Assembly: GCA_963738445.1 (NCBI GenBank)
Contig: CAVTWS010000015.1
Coordinates: forward strand, 62,001-126,000
Length of the DNA: 64,000 bases
Source: CAVTWS01 sp963738445
GTDB lineage: Bacteria; Actinomycetota; Acidimicrobiia; Acidimicrobiales; SHLQ01
Direction: 5' to 3'
Each line of letters starts with the position of its first letter. Position 1 is the first letter of the stretch. Position numbers and translations under genes: made by a program. The notes beneath the pieces are model-generated. The model saw nothing but the letters and a program-made list of their open reading frames with translations. It was not told the DNA's origin and made no database searches. Below are positions 38,636 to 46,932 of the stretch, piece after piece.

Positions 38636-39448
38636 ATGGACGACAGTGCCAGCAACGACAGTCAGGTCATGCCGGCCGTGTTCATCGGCCACGGCAGTCC
38701 GATGAACACGCTGGAGAGCAACCGCTACACGGAGATGTGGCGGCGGTTCGGTGCCTCGGTGCCGAAGCCTCGGGCGATCCTGGCCATCAGCGCCCATTGG
38801 TACATCAACGCCACCGCGGTCACCGCCATGGCACGCCCAAGACCATCCACGACTTCTACGGCTTCCCCGACGAGCTCTTCGCCGTGCAGTACCCGGCACG
38901 GGGGCGCCCGACCTGGCCGCCGAGGTGGCCGAGCTCGTGAAGCCGACCTGGGTCGGGCTCAACAGGACTCGTGGGGCCTCGACCATGGCACGTGGTCCGT
39001 GTTGGCCCACATGTATCCGGACGCCGACATCCCGGTGGTCCAGCTGTCGATCGACGCCAGCAAGGCGCCGGAGTACCACGTCGCGCTCGGTGCCGCGCTC
39101 GAGCCGCTCCGCCGACGGGGAGTCCTGATCGTCGGCAGCGGCAACGTCGTCCACAACCTCCGCCGCATCCAATGGGGCAACCCGGAGGGCGCGTTCGACT
39201 GGGCCGAGGAGTTCGACGATGCGGCCCGCACCCTGATGACCGAGCGCCCCGGAGACATCGCGTCGCTGGCTGGTCACCGCCACTACGACCTGGCGGCTCC
39301 GACCCCGGATCATCTGATACCGCTGTACTACCTCGGCGGTCTCGCCGTGGCCGCGGGCGACACGACGGGCGTGTTGGCCCAGGGGTATGCGATGGGTTCC
39401 TTGTCGATGACCAGCTACGAGCTCTCGGAATCGGGAACAGCCGCCTGA
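38636..39448 (+). CDS. LigB/DODA-type extradiol ring-opening dioxygenase (internally frameshifted)
   Basis: A 270-aa class III extradiol dioxygenase (YgiD/4,5-DOPA type). The iron-site histidines are seen in VFIGHGSPM, SAHWY and VVHNLRRI, and GHRHYDLAAPTPDHLIPLYY is typical near the end. The ORF is open throughout, but residues of about 65-108 are out of frame: the expected PKTIHDFYGFPDELFAVQYP and VAELVKPTWVGL lie in the other two frames at 38828-38965. Compensating indels thus hide the damage. The start at 38636 follows AAGGAGGGG; an upstream ATG lies at 38619. Confidence 0.8.
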   Translation: MDDSASNDSQVMPAVFIGHGSPMNTLESNRYTEMWRRFGASVPKPRAILAISAHWYINATAVTAMARPRPSTTSTASPTSSSPCSTRHGGARPGRRGGRAREADLGRAQQDSWGLDHGTWSVLAHMYPDADIPVVQLSIDASKAPEYHVALGAALEPLRRRGVLIVGSGNVVHNLRRIQWGNPEGAFDWAEEFDDAARTLMTERPGDIASLAGHRHYDLAAPTPDHLIPLYYLGGLAVAAGDTTGVLAQGYAMGSLSMTSYELSESGTAA

Positions 39449-39470
39449 CCCAGGACTATCGTCGGCCACC

Positions 39471-40490
39471 ATGCAGCTCGACGACTACCCGAGGGTTCCG
39501 CTGATGTTCGGCCCCTCGCCGATCCATCCGCTCCGGCGGCTCAGCGAGGCCCTCGGTGGTGAGGTCGAGATCTGGGCCAAACGCGAGGACTGCAACTCGG
39601 GCATCGCTTTCGGTGGCAACAAGGTGCGCAAGCTCGAGTACCTCGCCGCGGACGCGCTGAACCAGGGGTGCGACACGCTCGTGTCGATCGGCGGCGTGCA
39701 GTCGAACCACACCCGTGCGGTCACGGGGGTGGCCTGCCATCTCGGCCTGCGAGCCGTGACGGTGCAGGAGCACTGGGTCGATTGGCCGAACGTGGTGTAC
39801 GACCGGGTCGGCAACATCCAGCTCACCCGCATCATGGGCGGCGACATCCGCCTCGACGACTCTGGCTTCGACATCGGAGTTCGGGACAGCTGGAACCGTG
39901 CCCTCGAATCCGTCCGCGCCGAAGGCGGCACGCCGTACGCCATCCCGGCCGGTGCGTCGGACCACCCCCTCGGTGGCCTGGGCTTCGCCAACTGGGCCCG
40001 TGAGGTGGCTCGGCAGGAAGCCGATCTCGGGGTGTTCTTCGACCACGTGATCGTCTGCACCGTGACCGGATCCACTCATGCCGGCATGATCGCCGGATTC
40101 GCGCTGGAGGATCGCCCGAACCGACGGGTCGTGGGCATCGATGCGTCGCTCACGTACGCCCAGACGCTGGATCAGGTCACCCGGATCGCGACCGACACCG
40201 CCGATCGCATCGGGCTCGGCCGACCGTTGCGCCCCGAGGCGATCGTCCTGATCGAGGGGTATGCCGGGCCGGCGTACGGAGTACCCGATCAGCAGACCGT
40301 CGACGCCATCCACCTGGCGGCCCGCACGGAGGGGATGCTCACCGACCCCGTGTACGAGGGCAAGTCGATGGCCGGTTTGATCGGCATGATCCGCGACGGG
40401 CAGATACCGGCGGGGTCCCGCGTGCTCTACGCGCATCTCGGCGGCCAGCCGGCGCTCCCCGCGTACGCTGGCTTTCCCGGGCTGGGTTGA
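39471..40490 (+). CDS. acdS: 1-aminocyclopropane-1-carboxylate deaminase
   Basis: A 339-aa pyridoxal-phosphate enzyme of the tryptophan synthase beta fold that converts ACC to 2-oxobutyrate and ammonia. The lysine that binds PLP lies in FGGNKVRKLEYL. The residues that distinguish ACC deaminase from D-cysteine desulfhydrase are present: VYEGKSM (Tyr-Glu) and YAHLGG (Leu). The length equals the well-known 338-aa enzymes. Bacteria with it use ACC as nitrogen source or lower plant ethylene. It is intact and stands alone, without the usual adjacent Lrp-type acdR. Confidence 0.92.
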   Translation: MQLDDYPRVPLMFGPSPIHPLRRLSEALGGEVEIWAKREDCNSGIAFGGNKVRKLEYLAADALNQGCDTLVSIGGVQSNHTRAVTGVACHLGLRAVTVQEHWVDWPNVVYDRVGNIQLTRIMGGDIRLDDSGFDIGVRDSWNRALESVRAEGGTPYAIPAGASDHPLGGLGFANWAREVARQEADLGVFFDHVIVCTVTGSTHAGMIAGFALEDRPNRRVVGIDASLTYAQTLDQVTRIATDTADRIGLGRPLRPEAIVLIEGYAGPAYGVPDQQTVDAIHLAARTEGMLTDPVYEGKSMAGLIGMIRDGQIPAGSRVLYAHLGGQPALPAYAGFPGLG

Positions 40491-40496
40491 CCCCGG

Positions 40497-41162
40497 TCAG
40501 GCGATCTCGGCGAAGGCCCGGACGGTGAAGGTGCCCAGGCCGGCGACCTTCGGTGGTACCGCGGTGAACCAGAAACCGTCGGCGGGCAGCGCGTCGAGCC
40601 CGGCGAGGTGCTCGATGATGGGGATGCCGGCGCCCAGCAACGTGGTGTGGACGGGCCGCCCGGCGCCGGCGGGGCCATCGGTCGCGTCGATGTTGAGGGA
40701 GTCGACACCGGCGCACGCCACGCCGTGGCCGACGAGCAGCTGGGCGGTCCGCTGATCCAGATACGGGTGGCCCTCGAAGTAGGCCGGCCGGCCGAAGTGG
40801 CGCGAGTGGCCGGTGTGGAACAACACCGCCCGGCCGGCCAGATCGAGGCCTGCGAGCACGTCGGGAGGAATGGACCGCAGCCCCCGGACGTCGACGCACA
40901 ACGCCGGTACGCGGGCGACCCGCTCGAGGGCCAGGCCCGTGAGGTCGTGACCATCGGCAAAGCGATGCGACGGCATGTCGATGTAGGTGCCGGTGTTGGC
41001 ACACATGGCGATGGTGCCGATGTGGAAGGTCACGCCCGGCCCGTACACGAGCTCGGCGGCCTCCCGGGTCAGGTGGTCGCCGATGACGGGCACCGGCAGC
41101 CCGGGATAGGTCTGCATCCCGTCGGTGATGACGTGGCTCAGATCGACGAAACGGGCGGGCAT
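40497..41162 (-). CDS. Cyclase-family protein (kynurenine formamidase-like) with altered metal motif
   Basis: A 221-aa protein of the cyclase/kynurenine formamidase family. It begins FVDLSHVITDGMQTYPGLP and has AVLFHTGHSRHF and GVDSLNIDATDG. The usual metal motif H-x-G-T-H-x-D-x-P-x-H reads here ANTGTYIDMPSH, so two of the histidines are replaced by Asn and Tyr. This may change the metal or remove hydrolase activity, or it may define a subfamily. It is convergent with acdS and divergent from the amidohydrolase. Confidence 0.8.
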   Translation of the reverse strand: MPARFVDLSHVITDGMQTYPGLPVPVIGDHLTREAAELVYGPGVTFHIGTIAMCANTGTYIDMPSHRFADGHDLTGLALERVARVPALCVDVRGLRSIPPDVLAGLDLAGRAVLFHTGHSRHFGRPAYFEGHPYLDQRTAQLLVGHGVACAGVDSLNIDATDGPAGAGRPVHTTLLGAGIPIIEHLAGLDALPADGFWFTAVPPKVAGLGTFTVRAFAEIA

Positions 41163-41281
41163 GGCGCTGAGGTTACGCCTCGGCCGCTCGGGCTACCCTC
41201 GTGGCGCCCGATCCCCTCGGGCCTGAGTCTGTGGTGTGCCCGGATCCCACCCTGAGCCGGACAGCCCACGGGGAGGTAGTG

Positions 41282-42541
41282 GTGGAGCTGAGCTTCGAGG
41301 ACCTGGAATCTCGATCCGGGTTCTTCGCGACCACCAAGCCGGCGACGCCGACGTTCCTCCCCGAACCCGCACGACGCCACCGGTACGTACCGCTCATCTC
41401 CGTCGACGACCATCTGGTCGAACCGGCCGACACGTTCGTCGGGCGAGTGCCGGCCCGATTCGCCGACGCCGCGCCCCGGGTCGAGATCGACGACTCGGGC
41501 ATGGAGTACTGGTCGTACGACGGCCGCCGGGACTACAAGGTCGGACTCAACGCGGTCGTCGGCCGGCCGGTCGAGGAGCGCACCTTCGAGCCCTCAGGGT
41601 TCGACGAGATGCGGCGCGGCGCGTACGACATCCACGCCCGCGTCCACGACATGGACCTGAACGGCGTCTATGCGTCGTTGAACTTCCCGTCGTCGCTCGC
41701 CGGCTTCGCCGGCCAACGTTTCCAGCTCGGCGTGAGCGATCCGGAGCTGGCCTACGCGGTCGTACAGGCCGCCAACGACTGGCACGCCGAGGTGTGGGCC
41801 GGCACCTACCCGGACCGGATCATCCCGCTCCAACTGCCGTGGCTCCTCGACCCCGAGGTCGGCGCCGCCGAGATCCGGCGCAACGCGGCGCGGGGCTTCC
41901 ACGCGGTGACGTTCCCTGAGCTCCCCGAACGACTCGGCCTGCCGTCGCTGCACACCGGATGGTGGGATCCGTTCATGGCGGCGTGCGAAGAGACCGAGAC
42001 CGTCGTCTGCCTGCACGTCGGTTCGTCGTCGAGCGCGCCGCTGACATCGTCCGACGCGCCTTCCGACACGGTCGGCGTGCTCTTCTTCGGCTGGGCCATG
42101 TTCGCCGCGGTCGACTGGTTGTACTCGCGGATCCCGGTGCGCTTCCCGAACCTGCGCATCTGCTTGTCGGAAGGCGGGGTCGGTTGGGTGTCCGGGCTGC
42201 TCGACCGCCTCGACCACGTGACCCGGTACCACCAGATCTACGGCACCTGGACGGGCATCGACCTGTCACCGCGTGAGGTCATGCAGCGGAACTTCTGGTT
42301 CTGCGCCATCGACGATCCGTCCGGGCTCGAGCATCGGCACCGGATCGGGATCGACCATGTCCTGCTGGAATCCGACTACCCGCACCAGGACGGTTCCTGG
42401 CCCGACACCCAGGAGCTGCTCCACGCTCAGATCGGCTCGTTCCCGCCCGAGGACGTGCGGAAGTTGGCCTGGGCCAACGCGTCGGCGTTGTTCTCCTTCC
42501 CGGTACCGGTCCGGGTGCAGGACGATCCCGACGCCTTCTGA
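41282..42541 (+). CDS. Amidohydrolase-2 family protein
   Basis: A 419-aa metal-dependent hydrolase/decarboxylase. Metal motifs: ISVDDHLVEPADTF, a histidine in VVCLHVGSS and the aspartate in LLESDYPHQDGSWPD. The GTG at 41282 follows a strong GGGGAGG site and is preferred over an in-frame ATG at 41201. It is the fourth member of the family in this window. It is followed 30 bases later by a class II aldolase, suggesting a joint pathway in which a carboxylate is decarboxylated or hydrolysed and a carbon bond is cleaved. Confidence 0.9.
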   Translation: MELSFEDLESRSGFFATTKPATPTFLPEPARRHRYVPLISVDDHLVEPADTFVGRVPARFADAAPRVEIDDSGMEYWSYDGRRDYKVGLNAVVGRPVEERTFEPSGFDEMRRGAYDIHARVHDMDLNGVYASLNFPSSLAGFAGQRFQLGVSDPELAYAVVQAANDWHAEVWAGTYPDRIIPLQLPWLLDPEVGAAEIRRNAARGFHAVTFPELPERLGLPSLHTGWWDPFMAACEETETVVCLHVGSSSSAPLTSSDAPSDTVGVLFFGWAMFAAVDWLYSRIPVRFPNLRICLSEGGVGWVSGLLDRLDHVTRYHQIYGTWTGIDLSPREVMQRNFWFCAIDDPSGLEHRHRIGIDHVLLESDYPHQDGSWPDTQELLHAQIGSFPPEDVRKLAWANASALFSFPVPVRVQDDPDAF

Positions 42542-42571
42542 GCCCGAGAGCGCACCGAGCCGAAGGACACG

Positions 42572-43261
42572 ATGACCGACACCGACGACATCCGCTTCAA
42601 GATCGCCGCCGCCCGCCGCATGCTCTTCCGGGAGGGGTGCGACTCCGACATCGGCGGTCACGTGTCGGCTCGCGCTGCCGGGGAGGACGCCTTCTGGGCC
42701 ACCGGCTTCGAGTACTTCGACCAGACCATGCCCGACCGGGTGGCCAAACTCGACCACGAGCTCAACGTGGTGGTCGGGGAGCTCGCCTTCTCCCCGGCGC
42801 TGAACTTCCACGCCCGGATCTACCAGCTGCGGCCCGATGTGCAGGCGATCGTCCACCTCCACTCGCGGTACCTGTCGGTGCTGTCGTCGGTGCCGGGGCA
42901 GACGATCGGCATGTACAACGTCGCCTCGGTGCTCTTCCACGAGGACCAGGCGACCTACCACGACGACGGCGTCCGGGCCCATGTCGACGTCGCCGATGCC
43001 CTGGGCGACAAACGCCTCGTGATCATGAAGAACCACGGCGGCATCGTGGCGTCCCAATCGATCGAGTCGGCCACGGTGGAGGCGATCATGGCGGAGCGGT
43101 GCGCCCGCTACCACCTGGAGTGCGAGGCCATAGGCGGCACCCCGATCCTGCGCGACGAGGTGGTGGGAGGCCGGGTCATGTACTTCCGGCACTTCGTCCC
43201 GAACATGTGGCAGGCCAACCTGAACCGCCTCCGGGCCAGCGACCCCGATCTGTTCACGTAG
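42572..43261 (+). CDS. Class II aldolase/adducin family protein
   Basis: A 229-aa zinc-dependent class II aldolase-like protein. Zinc-ligand histidines are visible in AIVHLHSRYL, and KNHGGIVASQSIE is the conserved glycine/histidine loop. Opening segment FREGCDSDIGGHVSAR is also typical. Substrates of the family include fuculose phosphate and keto-hydroxy acids; none can be chosen here. It is downstream of the amidohydrolase on the same strand. Confidence 0.88.
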   Translation: MTDTDDIRFKIAAARRMLFREGCDSDIGGHVSARAAGEDAFWATGFEYFDQTMPDRVAKLDHELNVVVGELAFSPALNFHARIYQLRPDVQAIVHLHSRYLSVLSSVPGQTIGMYNVASVLFHEDQATYHDDGVRAHVDVADALGDKRLVIMKNHGGIVASQSIESATVEAIMAERCARYHLECEAIGGTPILRDEVVGGRVMYFRHFVPNMWQANLNRLRASDPDLFT

Positions 43262-43301
43262 TCCGGAGCAACGCCGAGGATCTCGTCTACGAGGCGCCGT
43301 A

Positions 43302-43640
43302 CTACCCCGGTTCGGCGAGGACCGACCGGAGCTCGGCCAGCCGTTCGGGGACGATCGTGCAGTTCACCCACCGCCCCAACTTCTCTTTGGTGATCAGCCC
43401 GGCCTCGGCGAGGATCGACAGATGGTGGGAGACGGTCGGCTGGCTCTTGCCGACGGGCGCCTCGAGGTCGCAGCTGCAGGCGGTGCCGTCCGGTGCGGCG
43501 GCGATCAGGGACAGCAACTGCAATCGCACGGGGTCGGCCAGGGCCTTGAACCCGGCGGCGAGCAGCGTGGCCGTGTCGGGCTCCAACGGCTCGGCCAGGA
43601 GCGGTGGGCAGCAGGTCGTGGTGAGGGGAAGTCGGGGCAT
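43302..43640 (-). CDS. arsR: ArsR-family arsenic-responsive repressor
   Basis: A 112-aa winged-helix repressor, starting at the ATG at 43640 (an upstream in-frame ATG would run through the operator). The DNA-binding helix is GKSQPTVSHHLSILAEAGL. Cysteines C10-C11 (TTTCCPPL) and C55/C57 (ACSCDLEAP) match the arrangement of the Corynebacterium-type ArsR, in which Cys15, Cys16 and Cys55 bind arsenite. It is divergent from arsI, with two palindromes between the genes, so it very probably represses both. Confidence 0.88.
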   Translation of the reverse strand: MPRLPLTTTCCPPLLAEPLEPDTATLLAAGFKALADPVRLQLLSLIAAAPDGTACSCDLEAPVGKSQPTVSHHLSILAEAGLITKEKLGRWVNCTIVPERLAELRSVLAEPG

Positions 43641-43670
43641 GGATCTCGATGGAGGAAGGGGTTGCAACGC

Positions 43671-43704
43671 ATCGACATCTGTCGATACATTGATGGTTAT
43701 CAAT
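43671..43704. promoter_or_regulatory. Two ArsR operator-like palindromes
   Basis: Two perfect 6-4-6 palindromes stand side by side, ATCGAC-ATCT-GTCGAT (43671-43686) and ATTGAT-GGTT-ATCAAT (43689-43704). They lie in the 86-bp spacer between the divergent arsR and arsI starts, next to the arsI ribosome binding site region. ArsR proteins bind such TTGAT/ATCAA-type inverted repeats, so these are likely the repressor sites. Confidence 0.65.
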
Positions 43705-43726
43705 AGGTTATCCGGGAGGATCCAAG

Positions 43727-44203
43727 ATGTCACGGGTACAACTCGCCCTGAACGTGTCGAACATCGACGACGCCGTCGACTTCTACTCGAAGCTCTTCGC
43801 CACCGAACCGGCCAAGCGGCGGGACGGGTACGCGAACTTCGCGATCGAATCGCCGCCGCTGAAGTTGGTGCTCATCGAGAACCCTGGCGCCGCCGGCACG
43901 CTGAACCACCTCGGCGTCGAGGTGTTCTCCACCGACGAGGTATCCGCCGCCCAGGCCCGGCTCGCCGCCACCGGATTGTCGACGGCGACCGAGGACAACG
44001 TCACCTGCTGCTACGCGGTGCAGGACAAGGTCTGGGTCGACGACCCGGACGGGGCGCCGTGGGAGATCTACACGGTGCTGGGAGACAGCGATTCCCCCGA
44101 TGGCGACCTGCGCTCGGCGGACGTCTGCGGACCCGGCGCCTGTGGGTCGACCGAGCTCGCCGCCGATTCGGGCGGCGGTGCCGTCGTCACCGGATGCTGC
44201 TGA
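43727..44203 (+). CDS. arsI: ArsI/CadI-family C-As lyase (glyoxalase fold)
   Basis: A 158-aa vicinal-oxygen-chelate protein. It has the cysteine pair C94-C95 in NVTCCYAVQDKVWVDDPDG, needed in ArsI enzymes that split the carbon-arsenic bond of methylarsenite, with likely iron ligands Q5, H61 and E113. The C-terminal tail is cysteine-rich (VCGPGACG and a final GCC), perhaps for thiophilic metal capture. A strong GGGAGGA site precedes the ATG. CadI (cadmium-induced protein) is a near relative; the divergent arsenic-type ArsR favours arsenic. Confidence 0.85.
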   Translation: MSRVQLALNVSNIDDAVDFYSKLFATEPAKRRDGYANFAIESPPLKLVLIENPGAAGTLNHLGVEVFSTDEVSAAQARLAATGLSTATEDNVTCCYAVQDKVWVDDPDGAPWEIYTVLGDSDSPDGDLRSADVCGPGACGSTELAADSGGGAVVTGCC

Positions 44204-44248
44204 GCGGACGTCTGATTCAACACCAACTCCGACGGATCCCCGTCTGGG

Positions 44249-45221
44249 TCAGAGCCAGTTGCTGCGGCGGAACGCCCGGAACAGAGACCCCGACAGCAGC
44301 GCCATGAGACCGAGCGCGAACGCGTAGCCGTACTTCCAGTGGAGCTCGGGAAGGACATCGAAGTTCATGCCGTATATCCCGGCGATGAGCGTGGGGCCGG
44401 CGGCGATCGCCACCCAGGCGCTGATCTTGCGCATGTCGTCGTTCTGCTGCACCGAGATCTGGGCTAGCGTCGCGTCGAGGGCGGCGTCGAGCAGGTTCGA
44501 CAGCGAGTCGGCCCGGGCGACGGTCCGATCGAGCTGCTCGGCCGCCTCCTGGAGCGTCGCGACGACGTCCTCGTGAAACCGGGTGCTCGAGAAACGGATG
44601 AGCCGGGCGAGCGGGTCCGACAACGAGCCGATCGCGAGCAGGAGGGTACGCACCTCTCGCTTCAACCGGTACAGACGCTTGACCGGTCTCGTATGTCGTT
44701 CTCGAGAAGACGTCGCGCTCGACCTCGATCACGTCGCGTTCGAACCCGTCGAGGGTGGGGCCGTAGCCCTCGATGACCTCGCTCACGATCGAGGACAGGA
44801 CGGCTCCCGTCCCCACGGCGAGCCACTCCGGATCCTCCTCCAACCGCCGGCGGACGTCGTCCAGGGGGCTGGCGTGGCCGAAACGAGCGGTCATCACCGA
44901 GTGTCGGTCGGCGATGACCGCCAGCTCTCCGAGCTGCACCGCTTCGGCGGTGTCGACGTAGCGGGCGGTCCGCAGGATGAGCTGAACCTGCGAGCCCTCG
45001 ATCGCCAGCACGGGCCGGACGTGCGGGGTGATGAGCTCTGCAGCGTCGAGGTCGTCCCAACCGAGGGCGACCGCGGTGGTGGCGAGCTCCGCCTCGGTGG
45101 GCATCCGTAGACCGATCCACGCCATGGCGTGCGGAGCCCGATGGTTCAGCGCCAGGTCCTCGGTGCCGGCCCGCCCGCCCACGCGCCGCCCGTCGAGGTA
45201 GACGGCGCTGTCGACGATCAC
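44249..45221 (-). CDS. CorA-like magnesium/metal transporter (one frameshift)
   Basis: The C-terminal part (KREVRTLLLAIGSLSD ... LIAGIYGMNFDVLPELHWKYGYAFAL) has the two transmembrane helices and the GMN motif of CorA channels. The N-terminal cytoplasmic domain begins VIVDSAVYLDGRRVGG with a GTG at 45221 and contains the GDRHS-like region VIADRHSVMTARF. One frame change near 44690 divides them; joined it is about 323 aa, usual for the family. The GTG overlaps the polyphosphate kinase stop (GTGA), so the genes are coupled. Confidence 0.87.
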
Positions 45222-46230
45222 GACGCCGTCCGTATCGGTCCAGGTGACGTGAAGGGAGATTCGCCGGCGTCGGCCGGGACGACATCGGGCGGGCCGACGA
45301 TGTTCGGATCCGGTCGGCCCACGACCGCATCGTCCCGATCCGGGTAGTCGAGGCAGTTCAGCACGAACCGCATCGCCTCCAGCCGGCCGCGCTTCTTGTC
45401 GTTCGACCGGACGACGGTCCAGGGCGCCTCCGTGAGGTGCGACCGCAGGAACATCGCGTTCTTGGCTTGGGTGTAGTCGTCCCACATGTCGAGTGAGGCA
45501 AGGTCGGTCGGGCTGAGCTTCCATTGACGGACAGGGTCGATGCGGCGGATCGTGAACCGGGTGAGCTGCTCGAGCCGCGAGACCGAGAACCAAAGTTTGA
45601 CCAACACGATGCCTGAGCGCACGAGCATGCGTTCCAGCTCGGGTACCTCCACCATGAACTCCTCGTACTCGTCGTCCGAGCAGAAGCCCATGACCCGTTC
45701 GACGACGGCCCGGTTGTACCAGGAGCGGTCGAACAGGGCGATCTCCCCGCGACGGGAGGTGGGCGATGTACCGCTGGAAGTACCACTGGCCCTGCTCGCG
45801 GTGCGGGCGCCGACAGGGCGACGACGCTCGTCCCGCGAGGGTTCAGATGCTCGGTGAACCGCTTGATGGTGCCCCCCTTGCCGGCGGCATCACGTCCCTC
45901 GAACAGCACCACGAGCTTCTGACCCGAGTGCTTGATCCAGGCCTGTGCCTTCAACAACTCGATTTGGAGTCGTCGCTTCTCCTCGTCGTACTCGCGGCGG
46001 GTGAGCCGTTCCGAGTACGGATACCCCTCGCGCCAAGTCTCGATCGGTTCGCCGTCGCTCCCGATGAGCACCGGATCGTCGACCTCGTCGTAGGTGCCGC
46101 TGAGGGTCAAACCTCGGCCGGTCAACTCCTCGAGGGAGGACCGTCGGAGCCAGGCGATCGCTTCGCTGATGTCGAACGGAGCGTCGTCCTCGGTGAACGC
46201 CGCATCGGTCAGGCCCTCGTCCCGTGTCAT
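45218..46230 (-). CDS. ppk2: Polyphosphate kinase 2 family protein (one frameshift)
   Basis: A PPK2-type P-loop kinase that moves phosphate between polyphosphate and nucleotides. The Walker A motif is FEGRDAAGKGGTIKR, preceded by WIKHSGQKLVVLF; the C-terminal part has MGFCSDDEYEEFM, SGIVLVKLWFSVS and RRIDPVRQWKLSPTDLASLDMWDDYT, all typical. A frame change near 45810 separates the parts; the missing lid segment IALFDRSWYNRAVVERVM can be read in another frame. The start at 46230 gives MTRDEGLTDAAF. It is co-transcribed with the CorA-like gene. Confidence 0.88.
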
Positions 46231-46246
46231 CGTGACCTCCGGATCG

Positions 46247-46840
46247 TCAGCTATCACAGTCCCGCCCGGCGTCCGGGTGCCGTGTGTCCCGAGGAGCCCA
46301 TTCTTCACCCGATGTTCCTCCCGTGCTCGCCCCGGGGCCCACTGGGCGACGGTCGGGAGCGTCGGCACCGTTCGCCTCGCTGTGTGGTGGCCGCCGCCAT
46401 TCCAACAGGGCGAAGGCCACCGCACCGCACACGACGAAGACGTCGGCCAGGTTGAACACGGCGTACCAGGTCACGTCGATGAAATCGACGACGGAGCCCG
46501 AGAGCAGGCCGTCGTCGGCGCGCAACAGGCGGTCGCCCAGGTTGCCCAGCGCGCCGCCGAGGATCACCGCGTACAGCACCCGCCTTCTCGGCGTCGTCTC
46601 GCGCCAGAACATGAACCCGAGCCAGCTCACCAGAGCTACGACGAGGACTCCGATGAGGCGCCCGGAGCCCGCACCGGTGCCGAACGAGAAGCCGGAGTTG
46701 TAGGTGAGGTCCAGCTCGAGGGTCGGGACGATCTCGATCACGCGGCCGCCGTCGAGTCGGCGCTGCGCCCAGTGCTTGGACAGCTGATCGAGCCCCACCT
46801 CGGCCGCCACGATGGTGGTCGCCAGGGTTCGTCGATGCAC
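46247..46840 (-). CDS. lspA: Lipoprotein signal peptidase II
   Basis: A 197-aa inner-membrane aspartyl protease that removes the signal peptide from prolipoproteins. The catalytic aspartates lie in GGALGNLGDRLLR and FNLADVFVV, with the conserved VVDFIDV between them, and YNSGFSFGTG is the usual N-S-G-F motif. Four hydrophobic segments are visible. The GTG at 46840 is chosen because it starts the first helix region closely. The C-terminal tail of about 45 polar residues is longer than average. It is upstream of ppk2 on the same strand, 16 bp away. Confidence 0.92.
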   Translation of the reverse strand: MHRRTLATTIVAAEVGLDQLSKHWAQRRLDGGRVIEIVPTLELDLTYNSGFSFGTGAGSGRLIGVLVVALVSWLGFMFWRETTPRRRVLYAVILGGALGNLGDRLLRADDGLLSGSVVDFIDVTWYAVFNLADVFVVCGAVAFALLEWRRPPHSEANGADAPDRRPVGPGASTGGTSGEEWAPRDTRHPDAGRDCDS

Positions 46841-46932
46841 GGGAGGAGCGTAGCTACGGTGTCCTTGAACGGGTGCGCCCCGACACCGAGGAAGTCCATG
46901 AGCCAGTACCTGCAGATGTTCCGAGCCCACTG

